Source: Thalassospira profundimaris (GTDB lineage: Bacteria > Pseudomonadota > Alphaproteobacteria > Rhodospirillales > Thalassospiraceae). From it: a DNA stretch of 64,000 nt. Both the position numbers and the translations under genes were made by a program. The notes beneath the pieces are model-generated. The model had not been told where the DNA came from. It made no database searches and saw nothing but the letters and a program-made list of their open reading frames with translations. Below are positions 15,874 through 25,394 of this stretch, piece after piece (positions within the stretch are counted from its first letter, which is position 1; each line of letters begins with the position of its first letter). The stretch is taken from assembly GCF_003326795.1 (NCBI RefSeq), contig NZ_JPWI01000003.1:62001-126000 (forward strand), in the 5' to 3' direction.

Positions 15874-17886
15874 TTGAACAGGCACAATCCCCGCAATCTG
15901 GCATCACTTGGACGGTATCGGGCAATTGTTCCGCTTTTGCTGGCGGGAACGATTTTGGGTGCATGTTCATCTGATGAAGGATCAGGGGGGCTGGGGTTCG
16001 GTTTTGGAAATGAGGATGCGGTGGAGCAGGGCGATCTGCGATCAACCATCCCCTATGAGGTCGAACTGGTCGGGATTGACGCGCAGGAAAGCGATCTGCT
16101 TTCCGCCCTTGAGGCCGTAAGCACGGCACGTCGCCTGCAATCGCGCCCGACAGCGTCACGGGCAGGTCTGCAACGCCGGGCCGAGGACGATATTGAACGT
16201 TTTCAGGCGGTTCTGCGCTCAAACGGTTTTTATGACGGCCAGATCACCTTCGATATTCAGGAAAAGCCCGTTGTCCCGCAATCTGGCAACGAAAACACCG
16301 AGCTATCGGAAAATGCAGATGCAGGAGATGCAACAAGCGATACCGCGAACGGTGCCGCATCCGAAGATGCTGTTTCACCGGCAGACACGCCGACGCCGCT
16401 TGTTCTGACCTATAATATCGATACAGGTGCGCCATATCTGATTTCATCGGTTGATCTGGTGATTGTGCGTCCCGATGAAACCATCGAACGTCCGGCCACC
16501 GACGAGGAACTGGTCAGAACCCGCCTGCAGATCGGACAACGTGCAACGGCACAGCCGATTATCCTTGCCGAGCAATATGGTGTGGATGTTCTGAAGGATC
16601 AGGGATATCCGCTGGTGAAATCGACCAAGCGGACCGTGATGGCCGATACCGCCCGGAAAACCATTTCGATCAAATATGCCTTTGAAACCGGTCCCGCGGC
16701 CAATTTCGGTGCGGTCACGGTCAATGGTGCCGAACAGGTTGATCAGGACTTTATCGCCGGATATCGCAGTTGGGATCCGGGCGAGCAATACAGCCCCGAA
16801 GAGGTCAGAACCACACGACGCGATCTGGCGCAGACCAACCTGTTTGACAGTGTGATTGTAAAGGTTGCCGGTCCGGTTGGTGAAAATGGTGAAATCCCTG
16901 TCGAGATCAATGTGGTTGAACGCAAAATGCGCTCGATCGGTGGCGGGCTTGATTTCTCGACTGCCGAAGGTCCCGGTGGCAATGCTTTCTGGGAACATCG
17001 CAACCTGTTTGGTGCGGGTGAAAGGTTGCGGTTGGGGATGGATGTCTCAAGTCTTGAGCAGGGTGTCAGTGCGGAATTCAAAAAGCCGCAATTCCTGGAA
17101 CGCAAGCAATCCTTTGTTGCAGATGCCCATGCCAAGAACAACGACACGGATGCCTATAAGGGCTCAACGATTGACAGTTTTGTCGGTATCGAACGGCCAC
17201 TTGGTGAAAACTGGTCAGCGAGCCTTGGTGTGACAGCGGAATATTCCGATCTGACCGGATCTGACTCCCCGAATGAGGAATTCTATCTGGCGGGTCTGCG
17301 CGGTATTTTGCGTCACGACAACACCGATAATCCGCTTGATCCGACCAAAGGCACGCGCTTTGAAATCAACGTGTCGCCTTATATGGGACTGACGGATCAG
17401 GATACGGGATTTACCTCGGTCTCGCTTGCCGGTTCGCAATATCTGTCAGTTGATAAAGACGGCGATTATGTGTTTGCCGCGCGCGCGCGCACCGGGACGA
17501 TCATTGGTGAAGAACGCGGCAGCCTGCCGTCCAACAAACGTTATTATTCTGGTGGCGGTGGATCGATCCGTGGCTATGAATATCAAAAGGTCGGACCGCT
17601 TGATGATGATCACGATCCTCTTGGCGGGCGGTCTGTTCTGGAAGTCGGATTTGAATTTCGTGCACGGGTAACGGAATCATTTGGCATCGTCCCGTTTGTT
17701 GAAGGCGGCAATGTCTATGCCCGAAGCGAACCCGAAGACATCTCGTTACTGTGGGCAGCGGGGCTTGGTTTCCGCTATTACACGGCGGTCGGGCCGCTGC
17801 GTTTTGATGTGGCCCTGCCGCTTGATAAACGTGACAATGTCGATGACGATTTCCAGCTTTATATCAGTTTGGGGCAGGCATTTTGA
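15874..17886 (+). CDS. tamA: TamA, Omp85-family outer membrane assembly protein with a lipoprotein-like signal
   Basis: A 670-residue Omp85 protein. An N-terminal signal (hydrophobic 17-30) ends in the lipobox LGAC at residues 28-31, so the mature protein may be lipidated at Cys31, unusual for TamA. POTRA-type repeats fill about residues 65-345, interrupted by an acidic, Ala/Asp/Glu/Thr-rich insert near 140-175. The C-terminal beta-barrel carries the loop 6 motif GSIRGYEY and ends in phenylalanine, as outer membrane barrels do. The TTG start follows AAAGGAC. The 3' end overlaps tamB by 4 bases. With TamB it inserts autotransporters and moves phospholipid or protein across the envelope. Confidence 0.9.
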   Translation: MNRHNPRNLASLGRYRAIVPLLLAGTILGACSSDEGSGGLGFGFGNEDAVEQGDLRSTIPYEVELVGIDAQESDLLSALEAVSTARRLQSRPTASRAGLQRRAEDDIERFQAVLRSNGFYDGQITFDIQEKPVVPQSGNENTELSENADAGDATSDTANGAASEDAVSPADTPTPLVLTYNIDTGAPYLISSVDLVIVRPDETIERPATDEELVRTRLQIGQRATAQPIILAEQYGVDVLKDQGYPLVKSTKRTVMADTARKTISIKYAFETGPAANFGAVTVNGAEQVDQDFIAGYRSWDPGEQYSPEEVRTTRRDLAQTNLFDSVIVKVAGPVGENGEIPVEINVVERKMRSIGGGLDFSTAEGPGGNAFWEHRNLFGAGERLRLGMDVSSLEQGVSAEFKKPQFLERKQSFVADAHAKNNDTDAYKGSTIDSFVGIERPLGENWSASLGVTAEYSDLTGSDSPNEEFYLAGLRGILRHDNTDNPLDPTKGTRFEINVSPYMGLTDQDTGFTSVSLAGSQYLSVDKDGDYVFAARARTGTIIGEERGSLPSNKRYYSGGGGSIRGYEYQKVGPLDDDHDPLGGRSVLEVGFEFRARVTESFGIVPFVEGGNVYARSEPEDISLLWAAGLGFRYYTAVGPLRFDVALPLDKRDNVDDDFQLYISLGQAF

Positions 17887-20800
17887 CCGGGGCTGAACAA
17901 CCGTCCAGCAAGGCATCACAGAAAACAAGACGTTCCCGTTCTGCATCAAGATGGGGGCGTTATGCTGCCTATGGTCTGGGCGGTGCCGTGCTTGGCGTTA
18001 CCGGTATTGTGACGATTGCCGGAACCGGCCCGGTTCTGCGTGCGCTTACCCCGATGATCAATGAAACGGTATCGACCGCAACGGACAGCACCTTTGAGAT
18101 TGGCCGCATAGAAGGAAGTCTTTGGACTGGTCTGACGCTTGATCGTCTTTTGATGGACCGGGCGGGCGATGGTTTTCATCTTGAACTGGGATCGGCTGAT
18201 TTTGACTGGTCGCCACTGGCCTTGTTGGGCGGGACATTAAAGGTCAATCATCTTGGACTTCAAAGTGCAAAGGTTGTTCTGCCAAATACGACAGGCCTGG
18301 AAGAGGTCGAGGAAGAGACATCTGATTCAGAAAGCGGTCTTTCTCTTCCGCTTGCCGTTGCAATCGACGCCGTCGCGCTTCGCGAGATAGCGCTGATTGA
18401 TCCGCTGTCAGGCAAAGAGTTTCTGTATGGGCTTAATGCCAAGGCAGCGGTTGGAACCAATCTTTCGGCAACGGCGAAGATTGATTTGCACCCGCTGGAT
18501 GACGGGTCTGACCGGTTTGATGTTGATCTGGATTTCGATGGACCGGATCAGCGACTGGCTGCGAAAATCGATGGCGCGCTTGGGCGAGAAGGCCTTGTCA
18601 TGACCCTTGCCGGGGTGGCGCCCGATGTAGCCACCGATATCGATATCAAGCTTGCCGGGAATGGTCCGGCGAATGACTGGCGGGGAACACTTGATGTCGG
18701 GGCAGATGGCTATGGCGCACTGTCAGCTGACATCGGTGTTCAGCTTTCATCTGATATTCTGGCTTTCACACTTGATGGTGGTCTTGAGACATTTGATCGT
18801 ATCTCTGATCAGTTGCCAGAGCAGTTGCGCAAGAAAATCGATCTTGGCATTGGCGGGGCGTTTGATGCTGATCATCAGCGCCTGTCATTTGATCGTGTTT
18901 CGGTTGCGATGGCGGATGCGGTGGCGATTTCGGCCACGGCTGATCTTGATCTGGCAGAAAGCACTGTGGCGGCCAAGCTTGATGGCAAGATCGATCCGGC
19001 ATTGTCCGCACTTGTTGATGACGCGGTGACATGGGGGCAGCTTGATCTTGGTGTTTCTGCCAAGGGTGATCTTGCCATGCCAGGGGTTGAGGTCACGATT
19101 GACGGGCGCGATGTCACAACACCGGTCTCTACCATTGCGAATGTGACAGTGCGCGCCGATATGCCCGAACCCGAAAATGATGATGCGATCACGGCAAGTC
19201 TTATGGCATCGACATCGGGAAGTGACTGGCAGGATACAGATCTTGCGGCGTTTCTTGGCACGGGTCAGGAGTTGTCCCTTAATGCGTTGATATCGTCTGA
19301 TTTTTCCAGTGTGGCGCTGCGGGATATGCTGGTTTCAGCACCCCAAATGAAGCTGCATGGTGATGCCGAACTTGATGGTGCCTTTGCCATCACGACAGCC
19401 AAGCTGACCGGTGATGTTGCCGATCTTTCGATCTTTGCCCCGATTTCCGGACTTGATCTGAGCGGGCAGGGGCAGGTCACGCTTGGCAACATGTCGTGGT
19501 CGACAGAAGCCGGATTAAAAAGCGATCTGGCAATATCAACAACCGAAACCGGATTTGGCATTGCCGATCTTGACCGGATTGTCGGACCATCCCCAACGAT
19601 CACCGGTCAGGTCGCGCTGATGCCAAATCTTGATCTGACAGTTGATCTGGCATCGGTCGAGACCGCGACGGTCAAGGGACCGGTCAGGGTCGATATTACC
19701 GAAGAATTTGAACGTCTTGCCGTAGTTGGTGATCTTGATGTTGCCCCCGGAACTGTCCCGCCAGAAATAGGTGTTTCAATCGCACCGGCAAAGCTTTCCG
19801 TGCGGCTGGATGGCGATATATCAGCGCCGCCGGGCCAGATAGAACTTGTGGTGCCAAGCGTCGAGGCCGGTGGGCAACGCTTTGACAAGGTTGCACTCTC
19901 AACCCGGATGGAATGGTCGGATCAGGCGGTATTGTCGCTGCTTAATCGCGGTGCGTTTACTCTTGGCAAACATGGTTATGAACTTGCGGCAAATGTGGGA
20001 CTGCCTGATGACGGTCTGAGGGTTGAAGGGATTTCATTGCGTGGCGATTATTTGGTGCTGCGCGGTGATCTGATGCTGCCCGATTATGCCACACCGATCC
20101 AGGGCAACATTGTGCTCGAAAATCTTGATGCCGAATTGCTTGGTGATTTCGGTGTGCCCTTTGCCAATGGCACTGTGACAGCCGATCTTGGATTTACTCC
20201 CGATGGCGAACGTCAGACAGTCACAGTTTCCGCACTTGCAATGGGGCTTCGCATGATTGTGGAAAGTGATGGCAACCCGTCGATGATCGAGGATGTCGAA
20301 CTTGATGCCACGGTTCGCGATGCCTTCGCCGCCCCGGATATCACAGCCAAGCTTGAAGGACGCGATATCGTCTTTTCGCCAGTCGCAATTGATGACATAT
20401 CGCTGGACGTAAAAGGCGGGCTGGAAGCGCTTGATATCGTTTTAAATACCAGCGGTCTTTATCAGGGAAATGTCCCGATATCAGCCGACCTTGTCGCAGA
20501 TATCGCTCTTGGCCCGGACATCAGTGTGACAGCACGGAAATTTGATTTCGATGTCAGTGATCAGGCAGTCACCCTGCGTCGTCCGTTGCAATTCGTCATG
20601 GCCGCAAACGGGCAACAGAAACTTGACGTCGATCTTGCGGTCGGGTCCGGGCAGCTTGTTGCACGCATGACACAGGAAGCCGGTCAGAAATCGATCAAGG
20701 GTGATGTGTCGCTTGACGGTGTCGATCTTGCCCCATGGGGTCGCATTGCCGGGTATGACGGACTAAGCGGGACAGCCAACCTGTCGGCAAACTTGCGTGA

Positions 20801-22319
20801 AAGCAGGGGAACCTTGCCAGCCGTACAGGTCAAAGGGCGGATCACAGGTATTACTGCCAAGGCGGTCAAGGATCTCGAACCATTTGAGATGGCACTCGAT
20901 ATTGATCTGACCAAGGGCATTCTGAAAGGTACGGCAAATCTCGCCAATTCGGATATCGAGGCGCTGTCAGCAAAGGGTACGGTGCCGCTTGCGATTTCGG
21001 TCCTGGAACAGAATTTCAGTCCCGATCTTTCGGCGCCTGTATCGGCCAGCGTTCGCATGAATGGCCAGATCGCCGAATTCTGGCCCTATGTCCCGGCACC
21101 GGACCATCAGGTTTCGGGCAAGATCAGGCTTGAGCTTGATGTTGCCGGAACGCTTGATGATATCGGCTGGAATGGCAATCTGGATCTTTCGGATGGCCAT
21201 TATGAAAATCTGGTCTATGGCACGATCCTTGATCAACTGGCCCTTAAGGGAGAATTTGATCAGAACGGGCTTTCGATCCCGTCGATCACGGCAACGGATG
21301 GCGGGAATGGCAGTCTTGATGCGTCGGTTGATCTGAAAATGAAGGATGGCGGTGAGGTCGCCTATGAGGTGACCACCAAGCTGCGTAATTTTGCCTTGTC
21401 GCGGGTCGATGAATTGCGGTTCTGGGCGGATGTCGATACCAAGGTCAATGGCAATCAGAACGGTGCCGATATCAAAAGTACCGTTGCCGTTCAGCGTGGC
21501 GAGGTTGATCTGTCACTGGCATTGCCAGAATCCGTTCCGACGATCGAGATTTCGAACCTTCCTGACGAAGCGGAAAAGGAAAAGGCCCGCAAGGCCGCCG
21601 ACAAGGATACCGGTTTTGTCGGTAATCTGGATGTTACGGTCGATATCCCCGGACGATTGTTTGTACGCGGCAAGGGGCTTGATTCCGAGTGGGGCGGGTC
21701 ACTTGAAATTTCAGGGACGACCGACGATCCCCGGATTGTCGGGCAGTTGTCTGCGCTTCGCGGGCAGCTTGATATCATTGGCAAAACCTTTGTGATCAAG
21801 GATTCCAAAATCACCTTTGCCGGGGGCTCGCCGCCTGATCCGATGCTTGATATCAAGGGTATCTACACGACAACCGATCTTGAAGTTTCCGCGGGCTTCC
21901 AGGGACCGGCAAGCGATCCTGAACTGGTCCTGTCATCCAATCCGTCCTTGCCCGAGGATGAAATTCTGTCGCAGGTCCTGTTTGGCAAATCACAAGGCAG
22001 TCTGAGTGCTGTCGAAGCCGTGCAGCTGGCGAGTGCGCTTAATGAATTGTCCGGCGGCGGCAGTGGTCTTGATGTGGTTGGCAGTGTGCGCCGTTTTATC
22101 GGGGCTGACGTGCTTCAGGTTGGTGGTGGCGAAGACGGGCCCGAGGTCAAGGTTGGCAAATACCTGAGCGAGGGCGTCTATGTCGGTACCAAGGCCGGGG
22201 CAACACCGGGATCAAGCGGGGTCGAAGTCGAAATCGAGGTCACGCCGAATATCAGCGTGACCAGTGAAAGCACCGAGATCGACAGCAAGGCCGGTGTGCA
22301 GTATCGGCTGGATTACTAA
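17883..22319 (+). CDS. tamB: TamB, translocation and assembly module inner membrane component
   Basis: A 1478-residue AsmA/DUF490 protein. A basic N-terminus and a single membrane helix (about 30-50, GLGGAVLGVTGIVTIAG) are followed by a very long, Asp/Leu/Gly-rich beta-helical repeat region and the C-terminal TamB domain (from about 1100, with KDSKITFAGGSPPDPMLDIKG and the tail SKAGVQYRLDY). It spans the periplasm and docks on TamA. The start is TTG 17883 in a TTGA overlap with tamA, so the pair is translationally coupled. It ends against the convergent kdgK-like gene with a 4-base overlap. Confidence 0.93.
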   Translation: MTGAEQPSSKASQKTRRSRSASRWGRYAAYGLGGAVLGVTGIVTIAGTGPVLRALTPMINETVSTATDSTFEIGRIEGSLWTGLTLDRLLMDRAGDGFHLELGSADFDWSPLALLGGTLKVNHLGLQSAKVVLPNTTGLEEVEEETSDSESGLSLPLAVAIDAVALREIALIDPLSGKEFLYGLNAKAAVGTNLSATAKIDLHPLDDGSDRFDVDLDFDGPDQRLAAKIDGALGREGLVMTLAGVAPDVATDIDIKLAGNGPANDWRGTLDVGADGYGALSADIGVQLSSDILAFTLDGGLETFDRISDQLPEQLRKKIDLGIGGAFDADHQRLSFDRVSVAMADAVAISATADLDLAESTVAAKLDGKIDPALSALVDDAVTWGQLDLGVSAKGDLAMPGVEVTIDGRDVTTPVSTIANVTVRADMPEPENDDAITASLMASTSGSDWQDTDLAAFLGTGQELSLNALISSDFSSVALRDMLVSAPQMKLHGDAELDGAFAITTAKLTGDVADLSIFAPISGLDLSGQGQVTLGNMSWSTEAGLKSDLAISTTETGFGIADLDRIVGPSPTITGQVALMPNLDLTVDLASVETATVKGPVRVDITEEFERLAVVGDLDVAPGTVPPEIGVSIAPAKLSVRLDGDISAPPGQIELVVPSVEAGGQRFDKVALSTRMEWSDQAVLSLLNRGAFTLGKHGYELAANVGLPDDGLRVEGISLRGDYLVLRGDLMLPDYATPIQGNIVLENLDAELLGDFGVPFANGTVTADLGFTPDGERQTVTVSALAMGLRMIVESDGNPSMIEDVELDATVRDAFAAPDITAKLEGRDIVFSPVAIDDISLDVKGGLEALDIVLNTSGLYQGNVPISADLVADIALGPDISVTARKFDFDVSDQAVTLRRPLQFVMAANGQQKLDVDLAVGSGQLVARMTQEAGQKSIKGDVSLDGVDLAPWGRIAGYDGLSGTANLSANLRESRGTLPAVQVKGRITGITAKAVKDLEPFEMALDIDLTKGILKGTANLANSDIEALSAKGTVPLAISVLEQNFSPDLSAPVSASVRMNGQIAEFWPYVPAPDHQVSGKIRLELDVAGTLDDIGWNGNLDLSDGHYENLVYGTILDQLALKGEFDQNGLSIPSITATDGGNGSLDASVDLKMKDGGEVAYEVTTKLRNFALSRVDELRFWADVDTKVNGNQNGADIKSTVAVQRGEVDLSLALPESVPTIEISNLPDEAEKEKARKAADKDTGFVGNLDVTVDIPGRLFVRGKGLDSEWGGSLEISGTTDDPRIVGQLSALRGQLDIIGKTFVIKDSKITFAGGSPPDPMLDIKGIYTTTDLEVSAGFQGPASDPELVLSSNPSLPEDEILSQVLFGKSQGSLSAVEAVQLASALNELSGGGSGLDVVGSVRRFIGADVLQVGGGEDGPEVKVGKYLSEGVYVGTKAGATPGSSGVEVEIEVTPNISVTSESTEIDSKAGVQYRLDY

Positions 22320-23266
22320 CCGAGTTCCAGATCGCTGATATCAACCAGTGCTCCGTGACGGCAGATCACCCGGCCGGCTACTTTCTGGGCAATGCTGATG
22401 GCCCCTTCGACACTTTGGCCATGCGAACGTGCGGCCAGAAACGCCCCGTTAAAGGAATCACCGGCCGATGTTGTATCGACGATCTCGGTGATGACGGGCG
22501 GGGTAACGAAACCGGACTGGCCGTCCTTGTTGCACCAATAGGTCGGATCGCCCCCCGATTTGACGATGACTTCGCGCACTCCGGCTTCAAGCCAGCGCTG
22601 CCCGGTTTCCTGCGCGGATTTGTCGCCAAACAGGGCCGCATCATCATCAAAGGTCGGAAGAACAGTGTCACAGAACAGCGCAATGGCGCGATAAATGTCC
22701 ATCGCGGTCTGATCGCCGGACCAAAGACGCGGACGATGATTGGTGTCGAAATAGACCTTGCCGCCCTTGTTGGCGTAATCGGCGACAAGGGCGATCATTT
22801 TCTGGCGATCATCGGGCGACAGGATCGCAAGACTGATCCCCGAAAGGTAAAAGCCGTCAAAACGCCCGAAAGAATCCCTGATTTGTGCGTCATGACCGCC
22901 ACCAAGAACCTGCTTTGCTGCGGCCTGATCACGCCAGTAGGAAAAACTGCGCTCGCCGTCTGCGTCGGTCTGGATGGTATAAAGGCCGGGAAGAGCGCCA
23001 TCGATCCGGCGAACAAGATCTGTGGCAATGCCGTCGGACTGCCAGGCTTCGATCATCGCGTTGCTATAGGCGTCGGTGCCAAGTGCGGTGATATAGGAAG
23101 CGCATTTAATGCTGGCCGGGTCAAGAAGACGGCTGGTACGTGCCATATAGGTTGCGGCATTCAGGGTATCCCCGGCAAAGCCAAGCTTTGCTGCACCAAA
23201 AACCGTGCCGGGCTGCGCACCGGAAAGCTCAAGCATACATTCACCGATAAACGCGATGTGGGGCAT
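22316..23266 (-). CDS. kdgK: PfkB-family sugar kinase, 2-keto-3-deoxygluconate kinase-like
   Basis: A 316-residue ribokinase-fold enzyme. The opening IGECMLELSG and AAKLGFAGDTLNAATYMAR resemble KdgK (KDG to KDPG), and the anion-hole/catalytic base motif DTTSAGDSFNGAFL is intact. It lies 45 bases downstream of the RpiR/HexR-like regulator and in line with ridA, forming ridA-regulator-kinase on the minus strand. It would feed KDG into the Entner-Doudoroff pathway. Another 2-keto-3-deoxy sugar acid or ketose is possible, since PfkB specificity is hard to read from sequence. Confidence 0.82.
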   Translation of the reverse strand: MPHIAFIGECMLELSGAQPGTVFGAAKLGFAGDTLNAATYMARTSRLLDPASIKCASYITALGTDAYSNAMIEAWQSDGIATDLVRRIDGALPGLYTIQTDADGERSFSYWRDQAAAKQVLGGGHDAQIRDSFGRFDGFYLSGISLAILSPDDRQKMIALVADYANKGGKVYFDTNHRPRLWSGDQTAMDIYRAIALFCDTVLPTFDDDAALFGDKSAQETGQRWLEAGVREVIVKSGGDPTYWCNKDGQSGFVTPPVITEIVDTTSAGDSFNGAFLAARSHGQSVEGAISIAQKVAGRVICRHGALVDISDLELG

Positions 23267-23311
23267 TGGGTAACCTTTGAACTTGGGTAAGATAATTCCG
23301 TGACAATGCGC

Positions 23312-24196
23312 CTAGTCGCCGATCGGCTGACGCCCGGTAGGCGGGTTGAGCGTCAAAAGCGACGACCGGATGCGACGCAGCTTCTCTTTTGCCTGATCAG
23401 GCATGCGTCGCGCAACTGCTGTTGCAATCACGTCAATGGTTGCCAGAAAGGCATGGCGCGTTGCGGTCGGTTTGTAGATGTCCGGGTTTTCGGGCATTTC
23501 GATCCCGATCACCAGATCGCTCTCAGCCGCAAGGGGGCTGTCAGGGTGGGTCAGGGAAATGACCTTGGCGCCATATTGCCGGGCAATGGCCGCAGAATGG
23601 ATAAGCTCGGTCGGGCGACCGCTGGTTGAGATGGCAAACACCACATCTTCCGGGCCAAGGGTCGAAGACAGCATGCGCTGCAAATAGCCGTCACTTTGTG
23701 ACTGTGCGGGAATGCCAAGCCTGAAAAAGCGGTTGGCCGCATCAAAGGCCACCATGGTCGACCCGCCCCCGACACCAAAAAAGGCAATCTGGCGTGCCTT
23801 GACCAGAATGTCGGCGGCCTTGTCGATCTGTTCGGATGAAATCTGATCGCGGAGCAGGCGCAGGTTATCAATGATCACACCCAGAACGTGACTTGAAAGT
23901 ACGTCTGCGGCAGTTGTGTCATCCGAAATATCCTCGGATGTCAGATACTGCATGCTGACCGCAAGATTTTGCGCCAGACGCATTTTGAAATCACGAAAAC
24001 CGTCACAGCCCAGTGTCCGGCAAAAACGGATAACCGTTGGCTCGCTGACCCCGACATTACTGGCAAGATCGGAAAGGGCAATCGTGGTGACAGCTTCCAG
24101 ATTTTCACTGACATAATCGGCGACCAGCTGTTCCCGGTTGGGAAAGCTTCCCGACTGGCTGCGCAGCAGGCTGATGATGTCGGCGGTCGGTTGCAT
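23312..24196 (-). CDS. RpiR/HexR-family transcriptional regulator
   Basis: A 294-residue regulator. The N-terminal helix-turn-helix (about 30-75, ALSDLASNVGVSEPTVIRFCRTLG) and the C-terminal SIS sugar-phosphate-binding domain (about 125-260, FFGVGGGSTMVAFDAANRF and ISTSGRPTELI) are both clear. HexR, the best-known member, senses KDPG and binds TGTAAT-type palindromes. Three similar boxes lie in the ridA-TRAP gap. ATG 24196 is preferred to the GTG one codon upstream; neither has a strong ribosome site. Its position between ridA and kdgK suggests local autoregulation. Confidence 0.85.
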   Translation of the reverse strand: MQPTADIISLLRSQSGSFPNREQLVADYVSENLEAVTTIALSDLASNVGVSEPTVIRFCRTLGCDGFRDFKMRLAQNLAVSMQYLTSEDISDDTTAADVLSSHVLGVIIDNLRLLRDQISSEQIDKAADILVKARQIAFFGVGGGSTMVAFDAANRFFRLGIPAQSQSDGYLQRMLSSTLGPEDVVFAISTSGRPTELIHSAAIARQYGAKVISLTHPDSPLAAESDLVIGIEMPENPDIYKPTATRHAFLATIDVIATAVARRMPDQAKEKLRRIRSSLLTLNPPTGRQPIGD

Positions 24197-24276
24197 CACA
24201 CTGGTCCGGTTCTGTTTTCAGGGACGGGTAGGGGCGCCACAGACAATTGCCGTTCATGGCACCCCTTTGGCAAGTA

Positions 24277-24666
24277 TCACTTTTCCGGCTTGTAAGCGAT
24301 AGCTTCAATTTCAATTTTGGCGTCAACCATCATCTGAGACTGTACCGTAGAACGTGCAGGACGCTCATTGGGGAAGAATTCCGCATAGACGCGGTTAAAG
24401 GTCCAGAAATCGCGGGTATCAGCCAGCCAGACATTGATCTTGAAAACATCGTCAAGGGTGCAATCGGCAAGTGCGAGGGCGGCTTTGACATTTTCCATGG
24501 TCAGGCGTGTCTGGTCCTCGATACCGCCATAGGCGATTTCACCATTTTCCTTCATGGCAACCTGACCGGAAATATAAACGTAGTCACCCGCACGAACGGC
24601 CGGAGAAAAAGGTAGTTTCTGTCCGCCGGCACCGCTGCGCTCATTGCCATAATGTTTGATCGCCAT
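24277..24666 (-). CDS. ridA: RidA-family enamine/imine deaminase
   Basis: A 129-residue RidA/YjgF protein. The conserved arginine that binds the substrate carboxylate is in NERPARSTVQSQMMVD, and the C-terminal KIEIEAIAY is typical. RidA hydrolyses reactive enamines/imines released by PLP dehydratases to ketoacids and ammonia. Here it starts an apparent ridA-regulator-kdgK operon and is divergent from a TRAP operon that contains a PLP dehydratase-family gene, a fitting partner. The ATG has GGGAGAT upstream. Confidence 0.88.
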   Translation of the reverse strand: MAIKHYGNERSGAGGQKLPFSPAVRAGDYVYISGQVAMKENGEIAYGGIEDQTRLTMENVKAALALADCTLDDVFKINVWLADTRDFWTFNRVYAEFFPNERPARSTVQSQMMVDAKIEIEAIAYKPEK

Positions 24667-24721
24667 GGAAATCTCCCTGCTTTGGCTTGCGGGTGCAGAT
24701 CAGAACGCACCCTGTTTAAAA

Positions 24722-24736
24722 TGTAGTTTAACTACC
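24722..24736. promoter_or_regulatory. HexR-like box 1 in the ridA promoter region
   Basis: TGTAGTTTAACTACC: the core GTAGTTTAACTAC is a perfect 13-base palindrome, 55 bases upstream of ridA. It shares the TGTAG half-site and 15-base length with two further boxes nearby. Confidence 0.65.
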
Positions 24737-24795
24737 TAAAGCAGTTTCAAAATTCGGTCAATAGCGGAAAATTTGCGCCGATGATGTTAAAAATG

Positions 24796-24840
24796 TGTAG
24801 ACAAGCTACAAAAATGATCTCAGGATGTAGAAAAATTACA
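24796..24840. promoter_or_regulatory. HexR-like boxes 2 and 3 upstream of the TRAP operon
   Basis: TGTAGACAAGCTACA (24796-24810) and TGTAGAAAAATTACA (24826-24840) have centres 30 bases apart, close to three helical turns. The second ends 32 bases before the dctQ start, a repressor-compatible position. They fit a 15-base TGTAR-N5-YTACA pattern resembling known HexR sites. Confidence 0.65.
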
Positions 24841-24872
24841 CAAAAGATTCATCAGCGGAGAGATTGGCGAAG

Positions 24873-25394
24873 ATGGCATTACGCCGTGTTGAAACCATTG
24901 CAGCGACCCTAAGCCGTTCCCTGAACTGGGTTGTCGAACGCGTTATTGCGCTTTTGATGCTTGTTCTGGTTCTGGATGTCTGGCTTGGCGTTATTGATCG
25001 ATACATTTTCCATTGGCAACTACCCTGGCCCGAGGAACTCGCCCGTTATCTGATGATCTGGGCGGCACTTCTGGCGATTTCGGCCGGGATTGCGCGCCGC
25101 GAGCATATAGGGATCGGGATGTTTGTTCTGAGCCTGCCAATGCCGATCCAGCGCAGCATCCTGTTTCTGGTCGATCTGATTGCACTCGCCGCATTCCTCT
25201 ATCTTGCGATCTATGGATTGGGCTTTGCCGAAGGCGGCATGCGCCGTCAGGCCATGATTTTCGGGATGTCGCTCGCACTTCCCTATGCCGCAGTACCGGT
25301 CTCAAGCCTGTTGGCGGCAATCCAGCTTCTTCTTGTAGCCTTGCGTGATCAGGGCCGCTTCATCCCGGTTGATCTTGCGGAGGGCGCGGAATGA
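24873..25394 (+). CDS. dctQ: TRAP transporter small permease, DctQ
   Basis: A 173-residue membrane protein with four helices and the DctQ landmark PWPEELARYLMIWAALLAI. The start is ATG 24873; an in-frame TTG at 24864 sits too close to GGAG to be convincing. It ends in an ATGA overlap with dctM. The binding protein gene follows dctM, so the operon order is dctQ-dctM-dctP, different from the two other TRAP sets in the window. By context it imports an amino-sugar acid or similar substrate (inference). Confidence 0.88.
   Translation: MALRRVETIAATLSRSLNWVVERVIALLMLVLVLDVWLGVIDRYIFHWQLPWPEELARYLMIWAALLAISAGIARREHIGIGMFVLSLPMPIQRSILFLVDLIALAAFLYLAIYGLGFAEGGMRRQAMIFGMSLALPYAAVPVSSLLAAIQLLLVALRDQGRFIPVDLAEGAE

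Noticed and set aside
15741-15974. Small open frame overlapping the tamA start in another frame
   Set aside because: It overlaps the tamA signal peptide region, has no ribosome site of note and no recognisable features.
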